A stretch of DNA of 64,000 nucleotides from Trifolium pratense (Eukaryota > Streptophyta > Magnoliopsida > Fabales > Fabaceae), in the NCBI RefSeq assembly GCF_020283565.1, contig NC_060063.1:44662856-44726855 (forward strand). The letters run 5' to 3'. Positions 54,840 to 64,000 of the stretch are shown here, piece after piece. Position 1 is the stretch's first letter. Each line of letters begins with the position of its first letter. Below the pieces are notes generated by a model, which saw only the letters and a program-made list of their open reading frames with translations, searched no databases and was not told the origin of the DNA. Both the position numbers and the translations under genes were made by a program.

Positions 54840-54857
54840 TGGCGCCGTTGCCGGGGA
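54840..54857 (+). promoter_or_regulatory. Primer-binding site for aspartate tRNA
   Basis: TGGCGCCGTTGCCGGGGA lies six bases after the LTR and is complementary to the 3' end, with CCA, of plant tRNA-Asp(GUC). This primer is typical of Athila/Tat-related Ty3 elements. Confidence 0.85.
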
Positions 54858-54926
54858 CCAATTTAGTCGATATCGTAACTCCAGTGTTACACCGTAGAGA
54901 CTAAGGCAATTTTTTCTTTTTGTTTT

Positions 54927-57602
54927 ATGCCCAATACTCGCTCACGAGGCGAGATAATTGAGCAACCCTTTGACGAACCCGAGCGTCTTCTTAACGAACG
55001 ACGCCGAAATTTAAGTACTCAACCCGAGAATATCGAAACCGAAATTCTCACTCTCGAAGTAACCGAAGAAATCATTAACGAAATAGTTGACGAACCAGTC
55101 ATGGCTGAAAATCGTCCACTTAGATCTTACGCTATTCCTTCGCAAGAAGAACCGCATAATAGCATCGCTGCCCCCGCTATTGAAGCAAACAATTTCGAGC
55201 TTAAACCTTCATTGTTGGCTATAGTACAACAAAACCAATTCTCCGGAAATCCCGCGGACGACCCTAATCTACATTTGTCCATATTCTTGCAATATGCCGA
55301 TACTATCAAAGCTAATGGTGTCAGTCCCGAAGCTATAAGACTTCGTTTATTCCCATTCTCATTAAGGGATAAAGCTAGAGCCTGGCTCCAGTCCCTACCA
55401 TCCAACTCAGTCGCAACATGGGATGAGTTGAAGAAAGTCTTTTTAGCAAGATATTTCCCGCCTAGCAAAACTGCTATGCTAAGAGCCCAAATCAATGGAT
55501 TTAGACAAAGAGACAACGAATCTCTTTTCGAAGCATGGGAAAGATACAAAGAAATGATTAGGATATGTCCTCATCATGGGCTCGAAAATTGGCTAATTAT
55601 CCACACCTTTTACAATGGTCTCTTGTATAATACAAGAATGACAATAGATGCCGCAGCTGGTGGCGCACTTATGGATAAACCATACAACCAAGCCTATCAG
55701 CTTATCGAGAGCATGGCTCAGAACCATTATCAGTGGGGAAACGAGAGAACAACAGTAGATAAACCTCAAACGAAAGGTGGAATGTACGAAATCAGCAACA
55801 TGGACCACATCAATGCCAAGTTAGATGCCTTAACTCAAAAGATAGAGAGTCTAACCAACGCACCCAAAGCCAACGTGGCTGCAACAATACAAAATTGTGA
55901 GTTGTGCGGAGCTCAAGGTCATACAATCGCTGAATGTCGACTTCTAACCGAAGCTCCCAACGACCAAGTGAATTACACTCAAGGGAACTCTTACAACCAA
56001 AACCAGAGAAATCACCCGTATCTTTCGTACAATAGCAACAACGCTTTATATGCACCTGGCCAAACACCTACTCCTTCGCCACCAGGATTCCAAAAACCTG
56101 CTCAAAATGCTCCTATGAAGTCAAACCTTGAATTGATGATGGAGAACTTCATAGCCCTACAAACTCAAACTAACAAGGAATTCCTAAATCAAAACATACA
56201 CACTAATGAGCAAATTAAGCAATTAACAAGCAGGCTAGAACTCTTGACCACTCACAATAAGATGTTAGAAACACAAATCGCACAAGTGGCACAACAACAA
56301 GCATCTACCTCTGCTCCTGCAGGCATATTTCCTGGCCAGCCTCAGCCAAACCCTAGGGGACATGTGAATGCTGTTATATTACGAAGTGGGACACAATACG
56401 ATGGACCAGCTGATCCCAGAACTAAAAATCCTGCCATGCAACCCAACTCAGATGAGGTAACCAAGGGAGAGAGTGAACAAAACATAAAAGATAAAGAAAA
56501 TAGTGGGGAGGAAATCATAGAAAAGAAGAAACCTTATATACCCCCACCACCATATCAACCACCCATCCCGTATCCTCAAAGATTTGAGAAATCCAAAAGC
56601 GAGGGACAGTTTAGGAAATTTGTAGAACTTCTAAAAAAATTTAACATCACAATACCTTTTACGGAAGCTATCACACAAATGCCCTCGTACGCTAAGTTTC
56701 TTAAAGATATCTTAACTAATAAGAAAAAGATCGAGGAAGAAGAAACCGTTATGCTTACTGCCGAGTGTAGCTCCATACTTCAAAATAATATGCCTCCTAA
56801 GCTAAAAGACCCAGGAAGTTTTTCCATACCCTGTGTAATTGGAAATTATGTAATAGATAGGGCCCTATGCGATTTAGGAGCCAGTATCAGCTTAATGCCT
56901 ATGTCCATATGCGAAAAACTTAATTTAGGAGAATTGAGACCAACTAAAATGTCAATACAATTCGCTGACCGTTCTGTCAAATACCCCTTAGGTATACTAG
57001 AAAACGTGCCAGTACGTGTAGGTCAATTCTATATCCCTACCGATTTTATAGTCATGGACATAAGGGAAGATTCCAATACACCTATCATTTTAGGAAGGCC
57101 ATTCTTAGCAACCGCCGGTGCCATAATAGATGTGAAAAAAGGAAAGCTCACCTTTGAAGTAGGTGAAGAAAAAGTTGAATTTATCTTAACACAATTCATG
57201 AACGCATCGGCCATTGAAGATAGTTGCTATATGTTAGACGTCGTCAAAGAATGTGGAAAAGAGATGGAGAAAGATAAAACCAAAAATTCTGAAATTCTAA
57301 AAACTCTCATCCCTCCGACTCATAAAAATGGTAATGACGACCTAGCTAAGAAAAGCTCTTGCTGTAGACTCGACATAGCTGAATCAAATGTCGATAACAC
57401 ACCCTTTAAACGAGTACCTCCCGACATACTAAAAGCCCAACCAGAAAGTAATATCTTCCAAAATAAAACATCTCTGTTTGCCTCCAAGAAAAAGAAAGGA
57501 AAAAGGAAAACACCTATGAGATGGTTTGACATGTTCAAATGGAGACCTAAGGATGTTGGACATAATTTTAAGGACGTGAGTTTGGAAGAGGCACCATACT
57601 AA
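54927..57602 (+). CDS. Gag-protease polyprotein of the young LTR element
   Basis: 891 codons, intact. A Retrotrans_gag-type domain spans about residues 100-270 (NQFSGNPADDPNLHLSIFL, ARAWLQSLP, WDELKKVFLARYFP, ESLFEAWERYKEMI). A CCHC zinc knuckle C-x2-C-x4-H-x4-C begins at Cys324 (CELCGAQGHTIAEC). A Pro-rich stretch follows near 545. A pepsin-like retroviral-type aspartic protease has CDLGASISLMP with Asp649, the DLGA form seen in Athila/Tat relatives, and ends with IILGRPFLATAGAIIDV. There is no reverse transcriptase, RNase H or integrase in this frame or anywhere in the element. The start at 54927 is the first ATG after the primer-binding site. Confidence 0.95.
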   Translation: MPNTRSRGEIIEQPFDEPERLLNERRRNLSTQPENIETEILTLEVTEEIINEIVDEPVMAENRPLRSYAIPSQEEPHNSIAAPAIEANNFELKPSLLAIVQQNQFSGNPADDPNLHLSIFLQYADTIKANGVSPEAIRLRLFPFSLRDKARAWLQSLPSNSVATWDELKKVFLARYFPPSKTAMLRAQINGFRQRDNESLFEAWERYKEMIRICPHHGLENWLIIHTFYNGLLYNTRMTIDAAAGGALMDKPYNQAYQLIESMAQNHYQWGNERTTVDKPQTKGGMYEISNMDHINAKLDALTQKIESLTNAPKANVAATIQNCELCGAQGHTIAECRLLTEAPNDQVNYTQGNSYNQNQRNHPYLSYNSNNALYAPGQTPTPSPPGFQKPAQNAPMKSNLELMMENFIALQTQTNKEFLNQNIHTNEQIKQLTSRLELLTTHNKMLETQIAQVAQQQASTSAPAGIFPGQPQPNPRGHVNAVILRSGTQYDGPADPRTKNPAMQPNSDEVTKGESEQNIKDKENSGEEIIEKKKPYIPPPPYQPPIPYPQRFEKSKSEGQFRKFVELLKKFNITIPFTEAITQMPSYAKFLKDILTNKKKIEEEETVMLTAECSSILQNNMPPKLKDPGSFSIPCVIGNYVIDRALCDLGASISLMPMSICEKLNLGELRPTKMSIQFADRSVKYPLGILENVPVRVGQFYIPTDFIVMDIREDSNTPIILGRPFLATAGAIIDVKKGKLTFEVGEEKVEFILTQFMNASAIEDSCYMLDVVKECGKEMEKDKTKNSEILKTLIPPTHKNGNDDLAKKSSCCRLDIAESNVDNTPFKRVPPDILKAQPESNIFQNKTSLFASKKKKGKRKTPMRWFDMFKWRPKDVGHNFKDVSLEEAPY

Positions 57603-57721
57603 TCTAAAGGGTTAAGAAGTCGAGCTACCGACGTTAAACAAAGCGCTGCATGGGAGGCAACCCATGAGTTTTCTTTAATTCTTGTTTAATTTTTGCTTTC
57701 TTTTATTTTTGATTTTTTTTT

Positions 57722-58168
57722 ATGACTATCTCTGATGATCCTGTGACTAATAGAGCTCCCACGCACATTTCTCAAAATGTTGCCGCTGGTGGGGGCGCCA
57801 ACATCGTTCCACCTGCACACACTACACATTTTTCTAACACTTTTGCAGGCAGTTCTTCCTCATCAAGATAGAGTACCGTCGATGATGTGTTCTATGAAAT
57901 GCGCGCTCTAAATGCTATCAACGAGGAGCGCGATGGACTCTTTTATGCGATGCATCAGCAACAAGAGGAGATGTTGGAACGAATGGAATTCATGCAAGCC
58001 CAATAAGCACAAATTCTTCAAAACTAACATGAGATGCAGGGCTATTATCATAGATGGGAGAGCTCAGAAGAGCACCGTCAACAACAACGCGACAATGTCA
58101 TACAAGAGCTAGGCGGTTTGAGACTTCAGTTCAACAATTTCCAAAACCATCAACAGCCTCCCCCATGA
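57722..58168 (+). pseudogene. Second ORF of the element with three in-frame stops
   Basis: A 149-codon frame starting MTISDDPVTNRAP stays in register to PPP and a TGA at 58166, with in-frame stops at three internal positions (TAG after SSSSR, TAA after FMQAQ, TAA after ILQN). The middle (NEERDGLFYAMHQQQEEMLERMEF) looks coiled-coil-like. Because the LTRs are nearly identical, these stops were probably present in the parent copy. Function unknown. Confidence 0.6.
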
Positions 58169-59199
58169 TTTACCACAGGTTTTACGCTCCAATTCTGCTC
58201 TTGAGTCGCAACAGTGAGGACACTGTTGGATTTAAGTTTAGGGGAGTATTCTACTATCTTTATTTACTTTTAATTTTTAGTTATTTGAATTTTTATTTCC
58301 TTTCGCATAATAAAAAAAAAATTGAATTTATAGTATATTCTTTGGTTTTTTTCTAAATTTTTTCTTTTCTTGAGCCAAATTAAAATTTTTTCCAAAGACT
58401 TAGGATAATAGCTCACATAGAAAGTATATAGGTTAAGAAAAGAGGAGAGGCTAAGTTAAGGAAATTAGGGAATTTTACAACAAAATCGGTATTTTTCCAA
58501 CACCCAGAAGTCTCCCTAGTATAGATATCAATTTGAATAACCATTGTGCCAAAATCTCTTGATTTAAATTTGTGGAATCCTGTAGTAGTTTATCTATCCA
58601 GTCGGACACCATCTATAAAGTCACACATTAAGTAGGTTTGTCGATGAATATAAGCGAATCATCTAATCAAATTCTTAAGGTCATACTGTGGTAATACGGT
58701 TAAACCTTAAAGAAAAATAATAATATGAGGTCATACTGTGGTAATACGGTTAAACCTTAAAAAAAAATATGATTGCTAATACAAAAATTTGTATCATCAA
58801 AATTTGTATCATCAAGCTATTTGCGAGTTGAAAAAGATGAACAAAGACGCTAACCGGCTTTCTTACCATGTGTGTGACATAGATAAAGGGTCTTAATGTG
58901 ACTGTCTAGAATGAAAAAGGATGAAACAAAGGAGAAGATTTAGATTTTAGTACAACGGCATGATCCAAATTCGATATGTATAAGAGGGAGAACTTTGTGT
59001 GTCGTTGAAATACCCTTCTTGATTGTGTAAAGAACCTAACTAATTAATCTTAGCCGATTTGAATTTCTGACCACGTATGAGTACTCGTGATGTTATTTTT
59101 CTCTAAGTCTGTGTGTGTGAGTTGCTTCGCATTTCAAATGTTTTCTATATGCAAGCTAAATTGCTTGAGGACAAGCAATGGTTCAAGTTTAGGGGAGTT
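58169..59199 (+). other. 3' untranslated region and polypurine tract of the element
   Basis: AT-rich non-coding sequence includes a 46-base direct repeat with GAGGTCATACTGTGGTAATA (near 58678 and 58727) and TGAGGACAAGCAATGGTTCAAG. The purine tract AGTTTAGGGGAGTT ends directly before the right LTR. Confidence 0.75.
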
Positions 59200-61075
59200 T
59201 GATACACCTAAAAATATGCTATTTATTTAGTTAATTTACTATTATATTTTATATGTTTTTATTTCGATTCCGAAGTTTTATTATATAAATAGTTACTTAT
59301 TTCTCATATTTTAAATAAACAGATAAAAAGTGTACGAGTTGAAGAAAGGAGCGAAAACGGACCGAAAAGGAGCAAAAATGGACAAAAAGGCCACACATGT
59401 GCAGCCAATTGGGCCACACATGTGCAGCCCACAAATGCTCGCCAGCTACAACCAAGTGGCGACCGCCAACAAGGCCCTAATGGCGCCCGCCAGCTGCATC
59501 CAAGTGGCCCTCGCCACTTCCTTCCAAATCACAGCCATCCATGTGATCCAACGGCAACGCGAAGAATTTTTACAAGTCCCACATCGGCCAAATTCTGTCT
59601 TTTCCTCCTTGTATTTTAGTATAAATAGGCTAGTTCTCTTCACTCAAAAAGATAACACTTGACTTGGAGAATTGAGAACTAGGCTTAGTACCACAAGGTT
59701 TTCTTCTCTAAAGTTGAGAGTTTAGTATTATTTTATTCTCCGTTGAGAATAAAATAAGTTTTTTTTTTATTTCCTACCGTTACGCTGTCGGAGTCCGTAC
59801 TCGAGATTCCTTTTGTTATTTCAGGTTCTTATTTTATTTTATGGTCTTATTTATTTCTTGTCTTTATTTTATTGCTTTTATTTTATGCTTTTAATTTCTG
59901 CTTTTATTTTTATTATGTCTTTTTATTTATTTGCTTATTTTATTTTAATGTCTTTAGTTTTAGTTATGTCTAGCTAAATTTAGCGTTGCTAGGATGTGTA
60001 GTTAGTAGCTAATAGGGGTTCGGTAGTTAATTCGTGCTTAATAGTTTTCAACCACCAGTTTTAAATAAATACGTTTTCAAATAATTCGTCACGAGAGTGA
60101 GGATTGTTTTAAAGGCAATAAACCAACATTGACGAGAGTTGAGGTTTAGGGTCGGATAGTTAAAACTGACCGTTAGTTCTAAAATCCGCGAGAGCTATTT
60201 AGGATTAATGAGTTTTATATTGATTTTCAAAGGTACTTATATAGGTAAGTGAGTGTGTGAGAGCTGAGCATTTATTTTATCTAAGTATAACGCTAGTCAA
60301 GATTTGCGAGAGCTGAGATTAGTGTTTTTAAATCAAATATAATTCTTGAAAACTGGCAACGGTTTTATTTTCTTAAGCAGTTTTTAATTAAGCGTTGATT
60401 ATAATTCGTCACGAGAGTGAGAATTAATTAAAGTAAAAATCAATAGAGCGAGAGCGTGAGATTTCTACTAGATAGTAAAAACTGAACATTAAATCTAATT
60501 CGCAACGAGAGTTGGGATTAGAGTTAATTAAATTATATTGTTCTTCAAAGAGTATTTTATTAGCGGGTGTGAGGACGAGAGTTAAGCACCACCTTTATAA
60601 TTTATAATACTATCTGAATTGTATTTTTAAAACAATATAGTTTCGAAAATTTAATTGTTTACACCACTAAAATCTAGAAGTAATGCAACTACTTTGTAAA
60701 GTATTTTATTAATTTCATGATGAGAGTTGTGAGAGCTGGAAGTGAGAACGGCTTTCGCCTGGAGCATCGATTTTATTAAAATACGACAATTAGATGTGGT
60801 AGTAATTTTGTCTAGCGCGAATTAAGCATTGAACCCTTTGAAGCAACTAATAGCACGTCCTAGCAATATTTTATTTACATATTAAAAATCTAAAAAATAT
60901 TTATTTCTCTTATTTTAGTTATTCAATTAATCATAACCCTTTAAATCAATTAGCCTTAGATTTACAAAGCAACACTAGAATACGGTAGGTCGATTATTGG
61001 TCCTTTGGGTTCGATATCTTTTAAAACTACACGACACGACTGTATACTTGCGGTCATTGCTGTCGCACACGATCA
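59200..61075 (+). mobile_element. 3' LTR of the young gag-protease retrotransposon
   Basis: 1876 bases, TGATACACC to GATCA, followed by the target duplication GTGGG (61076-61080). It is identical to the 5' LTR by eye except for the two differences listed there, so insertion was recent. Confidence 0.95.
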
Positions 61076-61256
61076 GTGGGTACCCCAAGGGCACACCCTT
61101 GGTTGCCAACTTGTGATATATAAACACTACCAAGTAGTGTGATTTTTCCAATGTGGGACTCAAAGAGTCTTTTTTTAATTCACACTACACATGGTTCTTG
61201 CACTTGTGTTTATTTCAATACCAAGTTCCCTCCAAATTCTTCATCATGTTCCAACA
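61076..61256 (-). mobile_element. 3' LTR of the copia element, inner part
   Basis: On the minus strand it starts TGTTGGAACATGATG at 61256, preceded by the purine tract AAGTGGGGGAT (61257-61267). It continues to the GTGGG site where the younger element was inserted, then resumes at 52956. Confidence 0.85.
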
Positions 61257-61776
61257 ATCCCCCACTTGAATTTAAAAAAAGTTGTTTCAGTCATAACGTT
61301 AAACGTTTCAGTAAGATTGTGCATAAGCGAAGGTGAGCTAAGTCTTGGAACCTTCACGTAGCCAGTAAGAGCCTGATTAAGTAAGAGTGACGTTTAGTCT
61401 TGGAACTCTATCTCAGATTTTCCTCAAACCAGCACACAACCTTTCTTAAGGTGTTTTCTAAGGCCCGTGCATTAATGGCCCTGCACGTCTATCCCAGTTT
61501 CATGAATGCTCTAGGAATTCGCCCCGAAACTCCAGAGGAACCGGCCTCAGTTCCACATTCATATAGGTGATTCTATCAAGAGTACTCCTGATGTACTCCA
61601 CTCCTATAGAGTATAGATTTCATTAAGAGTTTTGCTAACTCAACCTTTATCATTACAGGATTCATGCCTCTTAATTTGCATGTTCATCTCATATTACTCA
61701 CAACTTGTTGTTTACCCATTGGAACCTAATTCTTGGGATCTCCAGTCTTTTAGGTTGGGTTACCATCATAAGTAAT
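61257..61776 (-). other. 3' untranslated region of the copia element
   Basis: Non-coding stretch between the pol stop and the LTR. It contains a purine tract next to the LTR and two related phrases around TTCCAAGACTTAGC / TTCCAAGACTAAAC. Confidence 0.7.
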
Positions 61777-63989
61777 TCACTTCATAGGCATTAGTCCCAT
61801 CTTGACAGATGTATTTTGGACTTTCTCTCTAGCCAGTCCTTTCGTCAAAGGATCTGCTAGGTTATCATTAGTGCGTACATGATCCACTCTCACAGCACCT
61901 GTAGTGATGAGCTCTCTCACTGTGCTGTGCTTTCTTCTAATTTGACGTCTTTTACCGTTATAAAAACGATTCTCAATTTTAGCGATAGCTGCAGTACTAT
62001 CACAATGGATCAAGACAGCAGGCATAGGTTTTTCCCATAAGGGAATCTCAGATAACAAGCATCTCAACCAGCTTGCTTCTTCACTAGCAGTTGCTAGTGC
62101 TATCATTTCAGATTCCATAGTGGACTGTGCCAAAATGGTCTGTTTCTTAGACTTCCATGATACAGCTCCACCGGCTATACTAAATATAAAGCCACTAGTA
62201 GCTTTGGAATCATCTGACAAGGTGTTCCAATCAGCATCACTGTACCCTTCAAGTACAGCTGGAAATCTCTGATAGTGTAATCCGAGATTCATGGTCCTTT
62301 TCAGGTATCTCATGACTCTCTCAATAGCGTGCCAATGCTCATCACTGGGTCTGCTGGTAAACCTACACAAGAGTCCCACGACATAGGCGATGTCGGGTCT
62401 AGTACAATCAGTGGCATACCTAAGACTACCAATGATGCTCGCGTATTCTGTTTGTCTTACGCTATCACCAGTGTTCTTAAACAGTTTTACACTGGGATCA
62501 TAAGGTGTGCAGGCAGGTTTACAGTTAATGTAACCGTATTTCTTTAGGATCATTTCCACATAATGTGATTGATCTAGGGATATCTCCTTCTCAGACCTAG
62601 TGATTTTTATTCCAAGAATCACACTAGCTTCTCCGAGGTCTTTCATATCAAAGTTGTTACTCAACAGTGATTTCACATTATTTATGGCAGAAAGGTTTGA
62701 GCCAAATATCAACATGTCATCTACATAGAGACATATTATAGTGCAAATGTTGCCATCACATTTATAGTAAATGCATTTGTCACTCTCATTGAGTCTGAAC
62801 CCATTCAATTTCATTAAGTTATCAAACTTTTCATGCCATTGTTTCGGAGCTTGTTTAAGACCATACAGAGATTTATCTAACTTGCAGACCTTAGTTTCTT
62901 GTCCATGTATAACAAAACCTTCAGGTTGTTCCATATAGATTTCTTCTTCTAAGTCACCATTTAAAAAGGCAGTTTTAACGTCCATTTGGTGTACAATTAA
63001 GTTATAAATAGCTGCTATTGAAATAAGTACTCGAATGGACGTTATTCTAGTGACAGGTGAAAATGTGTCGAAGAAATCTATATTTTCTCTTTGTCTAAAA
63101 CCTTTGGCTACAAGGCGAGCCTTGTATTTTTCAACCGTGCCGTCGGGTTTTAGTTTCTTTTTCAAAATCCATTTGCAACCAATTGGTTTGTAACCGGGAG
63201 GTAAGTTTACTAAGTGCCATGTTTTGTTAGATTCTAGAGAATCCATCTCATCATTAATAGCTTCTTGCCAAAGATCTGCATCCATCGATGACAAGGCTTC
63301 TTGAAGATTTGCTGGATCTTCATTCAATGTAAAGGTCGCATAATCTGGACCATAGTCTTTAGCAACTCTTACACGTTTGCTTCTACGAAGTTCATTTTCT
63401 ACTTCGTCATTGCTATTCGCATTTGGTATCACTGGTAAGTGACTCGACTCAGGAATATTATCCTGTTCAGTGCCCCCACTATTTCTTGATTTAAAGGGAA
63501 ATTTATTTTCATAGAAGTCTGCATCATTAGATTCTATGATCACTTTTTCATTTAGGTCGTAAAACCTATATGCTTTACTGTTTGCTTCGGGTCCGGTTTA
63601 CGGACATAGGCTAGACATCCCCAAGTTCTTAAATAAGACAAGTTTGGTTGTCTTTCCTTTAATATTTCATAAGCGGATTCGCTTCTTTTAGATTTGGGAA
63701 TTCTATTCAAAACAAAGCAGACAGTCAAAATTATTTCCCCCCACCAATGTTTAGCGGCACCAGAATTTAACATAATAGCAACTACTAATTCAGTAAGAGT
63801 TCTATTCTTTCTTTCTGCTTTACCATTCATTTCAGGGGAATATGGTGCAGTCGTTTCATGTATAATTCCGTGTTGTTTATAAAAATCATTAAATAAACTA
63901 GAATTATATTCGGTTCCCCTATCACTACGAAGTCTCTTGATTTTCGTATTAAATTGATTTTCTATTTCTTTCACAAAAATTTTGAACAT
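61777..63989 (-). pseudogene. Ty1-copia pol (integrase, reverse transcriptase, RNase H), broken
   Basis: The 63552-63989 frame holds the integrase core from the second catalytic Asp (LRSDRGTEYNS) to Glu (GKAERKNRT), with HWWGE and LNRIPKS. The 61777-63543 frame starts in the integrase-RT linker. It has the RT motif QMDVKTAFLNG (Asp188 of this frame), the active site YVDDMLIF (Asp275-Asp276) and RNase H (GYSDADWNTLSDD, AQSTMESEMIAL), ending GLMPMK. The frames do not join: about 25 residues expected between DPK and NSKAYRFYDL are deleted near 63585, with a frameshift. Gag, protease and the rest of integrase lie outside the window. Confidence 0.93.
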
Positions 63990-64000
63990 TTCAAAAGCAT

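Noticed and set aside
54927..57602. Several antisense frames of 60-140 codons opposite gag-pro
   Set aside because: They follow from codon bias of the sense ORF and have no independent support.

Overview
This window looks like plant nuclear DNA from a legume, most likely the galegoid/clover-vetch-medic group. It is very AT-rich and packed with legume-type transposable elements. Its two intact host genes are a nine-exon lipoxygenase closest in sequence to legume seed/vegetative LOX proteins, and an intronless plastid polyphenol oxidase (PPO) of the kind known from clovers. The species assignment is inference; no database was searched.

Layout. 1-423 holds a broken FAR1/MULE transposase remnant. 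966-6409 is a complete lipoxygenase gene (9 exons, 864 codons, all GT-AG introns). Its introns carry a palindromic MITE, a TA microsatellite and tRNA-like SINE pieces. 6600-20870 is repeats: LINE ends, Mutator-type and Stowaway-type MITEs, two solo LTRs with perfect 5-bp target duplications (8770-10171 and 13756-14755), a ~180-bp-period tandem array (10720-12720) and a Helitron helicase remnant. 21080-22948 (minus) is the PPO gene. Upstream of it, 23.9-29.5 kb consists of degenerate duplicates of the PPO 5' region, including two PPO gene fragments, so a former tandem PPO cluster has decayed here.

33165-40253 is a multi-layer nest. An old solo LTR is interrupted by a younger solo LTR of the same family and by a Ty3-type LTR, which itself carries an hAT element. 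A CACTA end and a Mutator MITE lie further in. 46679-48725 is a short LTR element that appears to have captured a host XS-type zinc-finger segment, the domain seen in SGS3/IDN2/FDM proteins of RNA silencing. 49.0-50.8 kb holds a Helitron and an hAT nested in a Stowaway-like MITE.

51907-64000 is a reverse-strand Ty1-copia element. Its 3' LTR is split by a very young, complete gag-protease-only LTR retrotransposon (52957-61075): the LTRs differ at two positions that I could see, and the target duplication is GTGGG. Only the LOX and PPO genes look like functional host genes; the gag-pro ORF of the young element is also intact. LOX and PPO are both oxidative defence/quality enzymes, but they are 15 kb apart and share no visible regulation.
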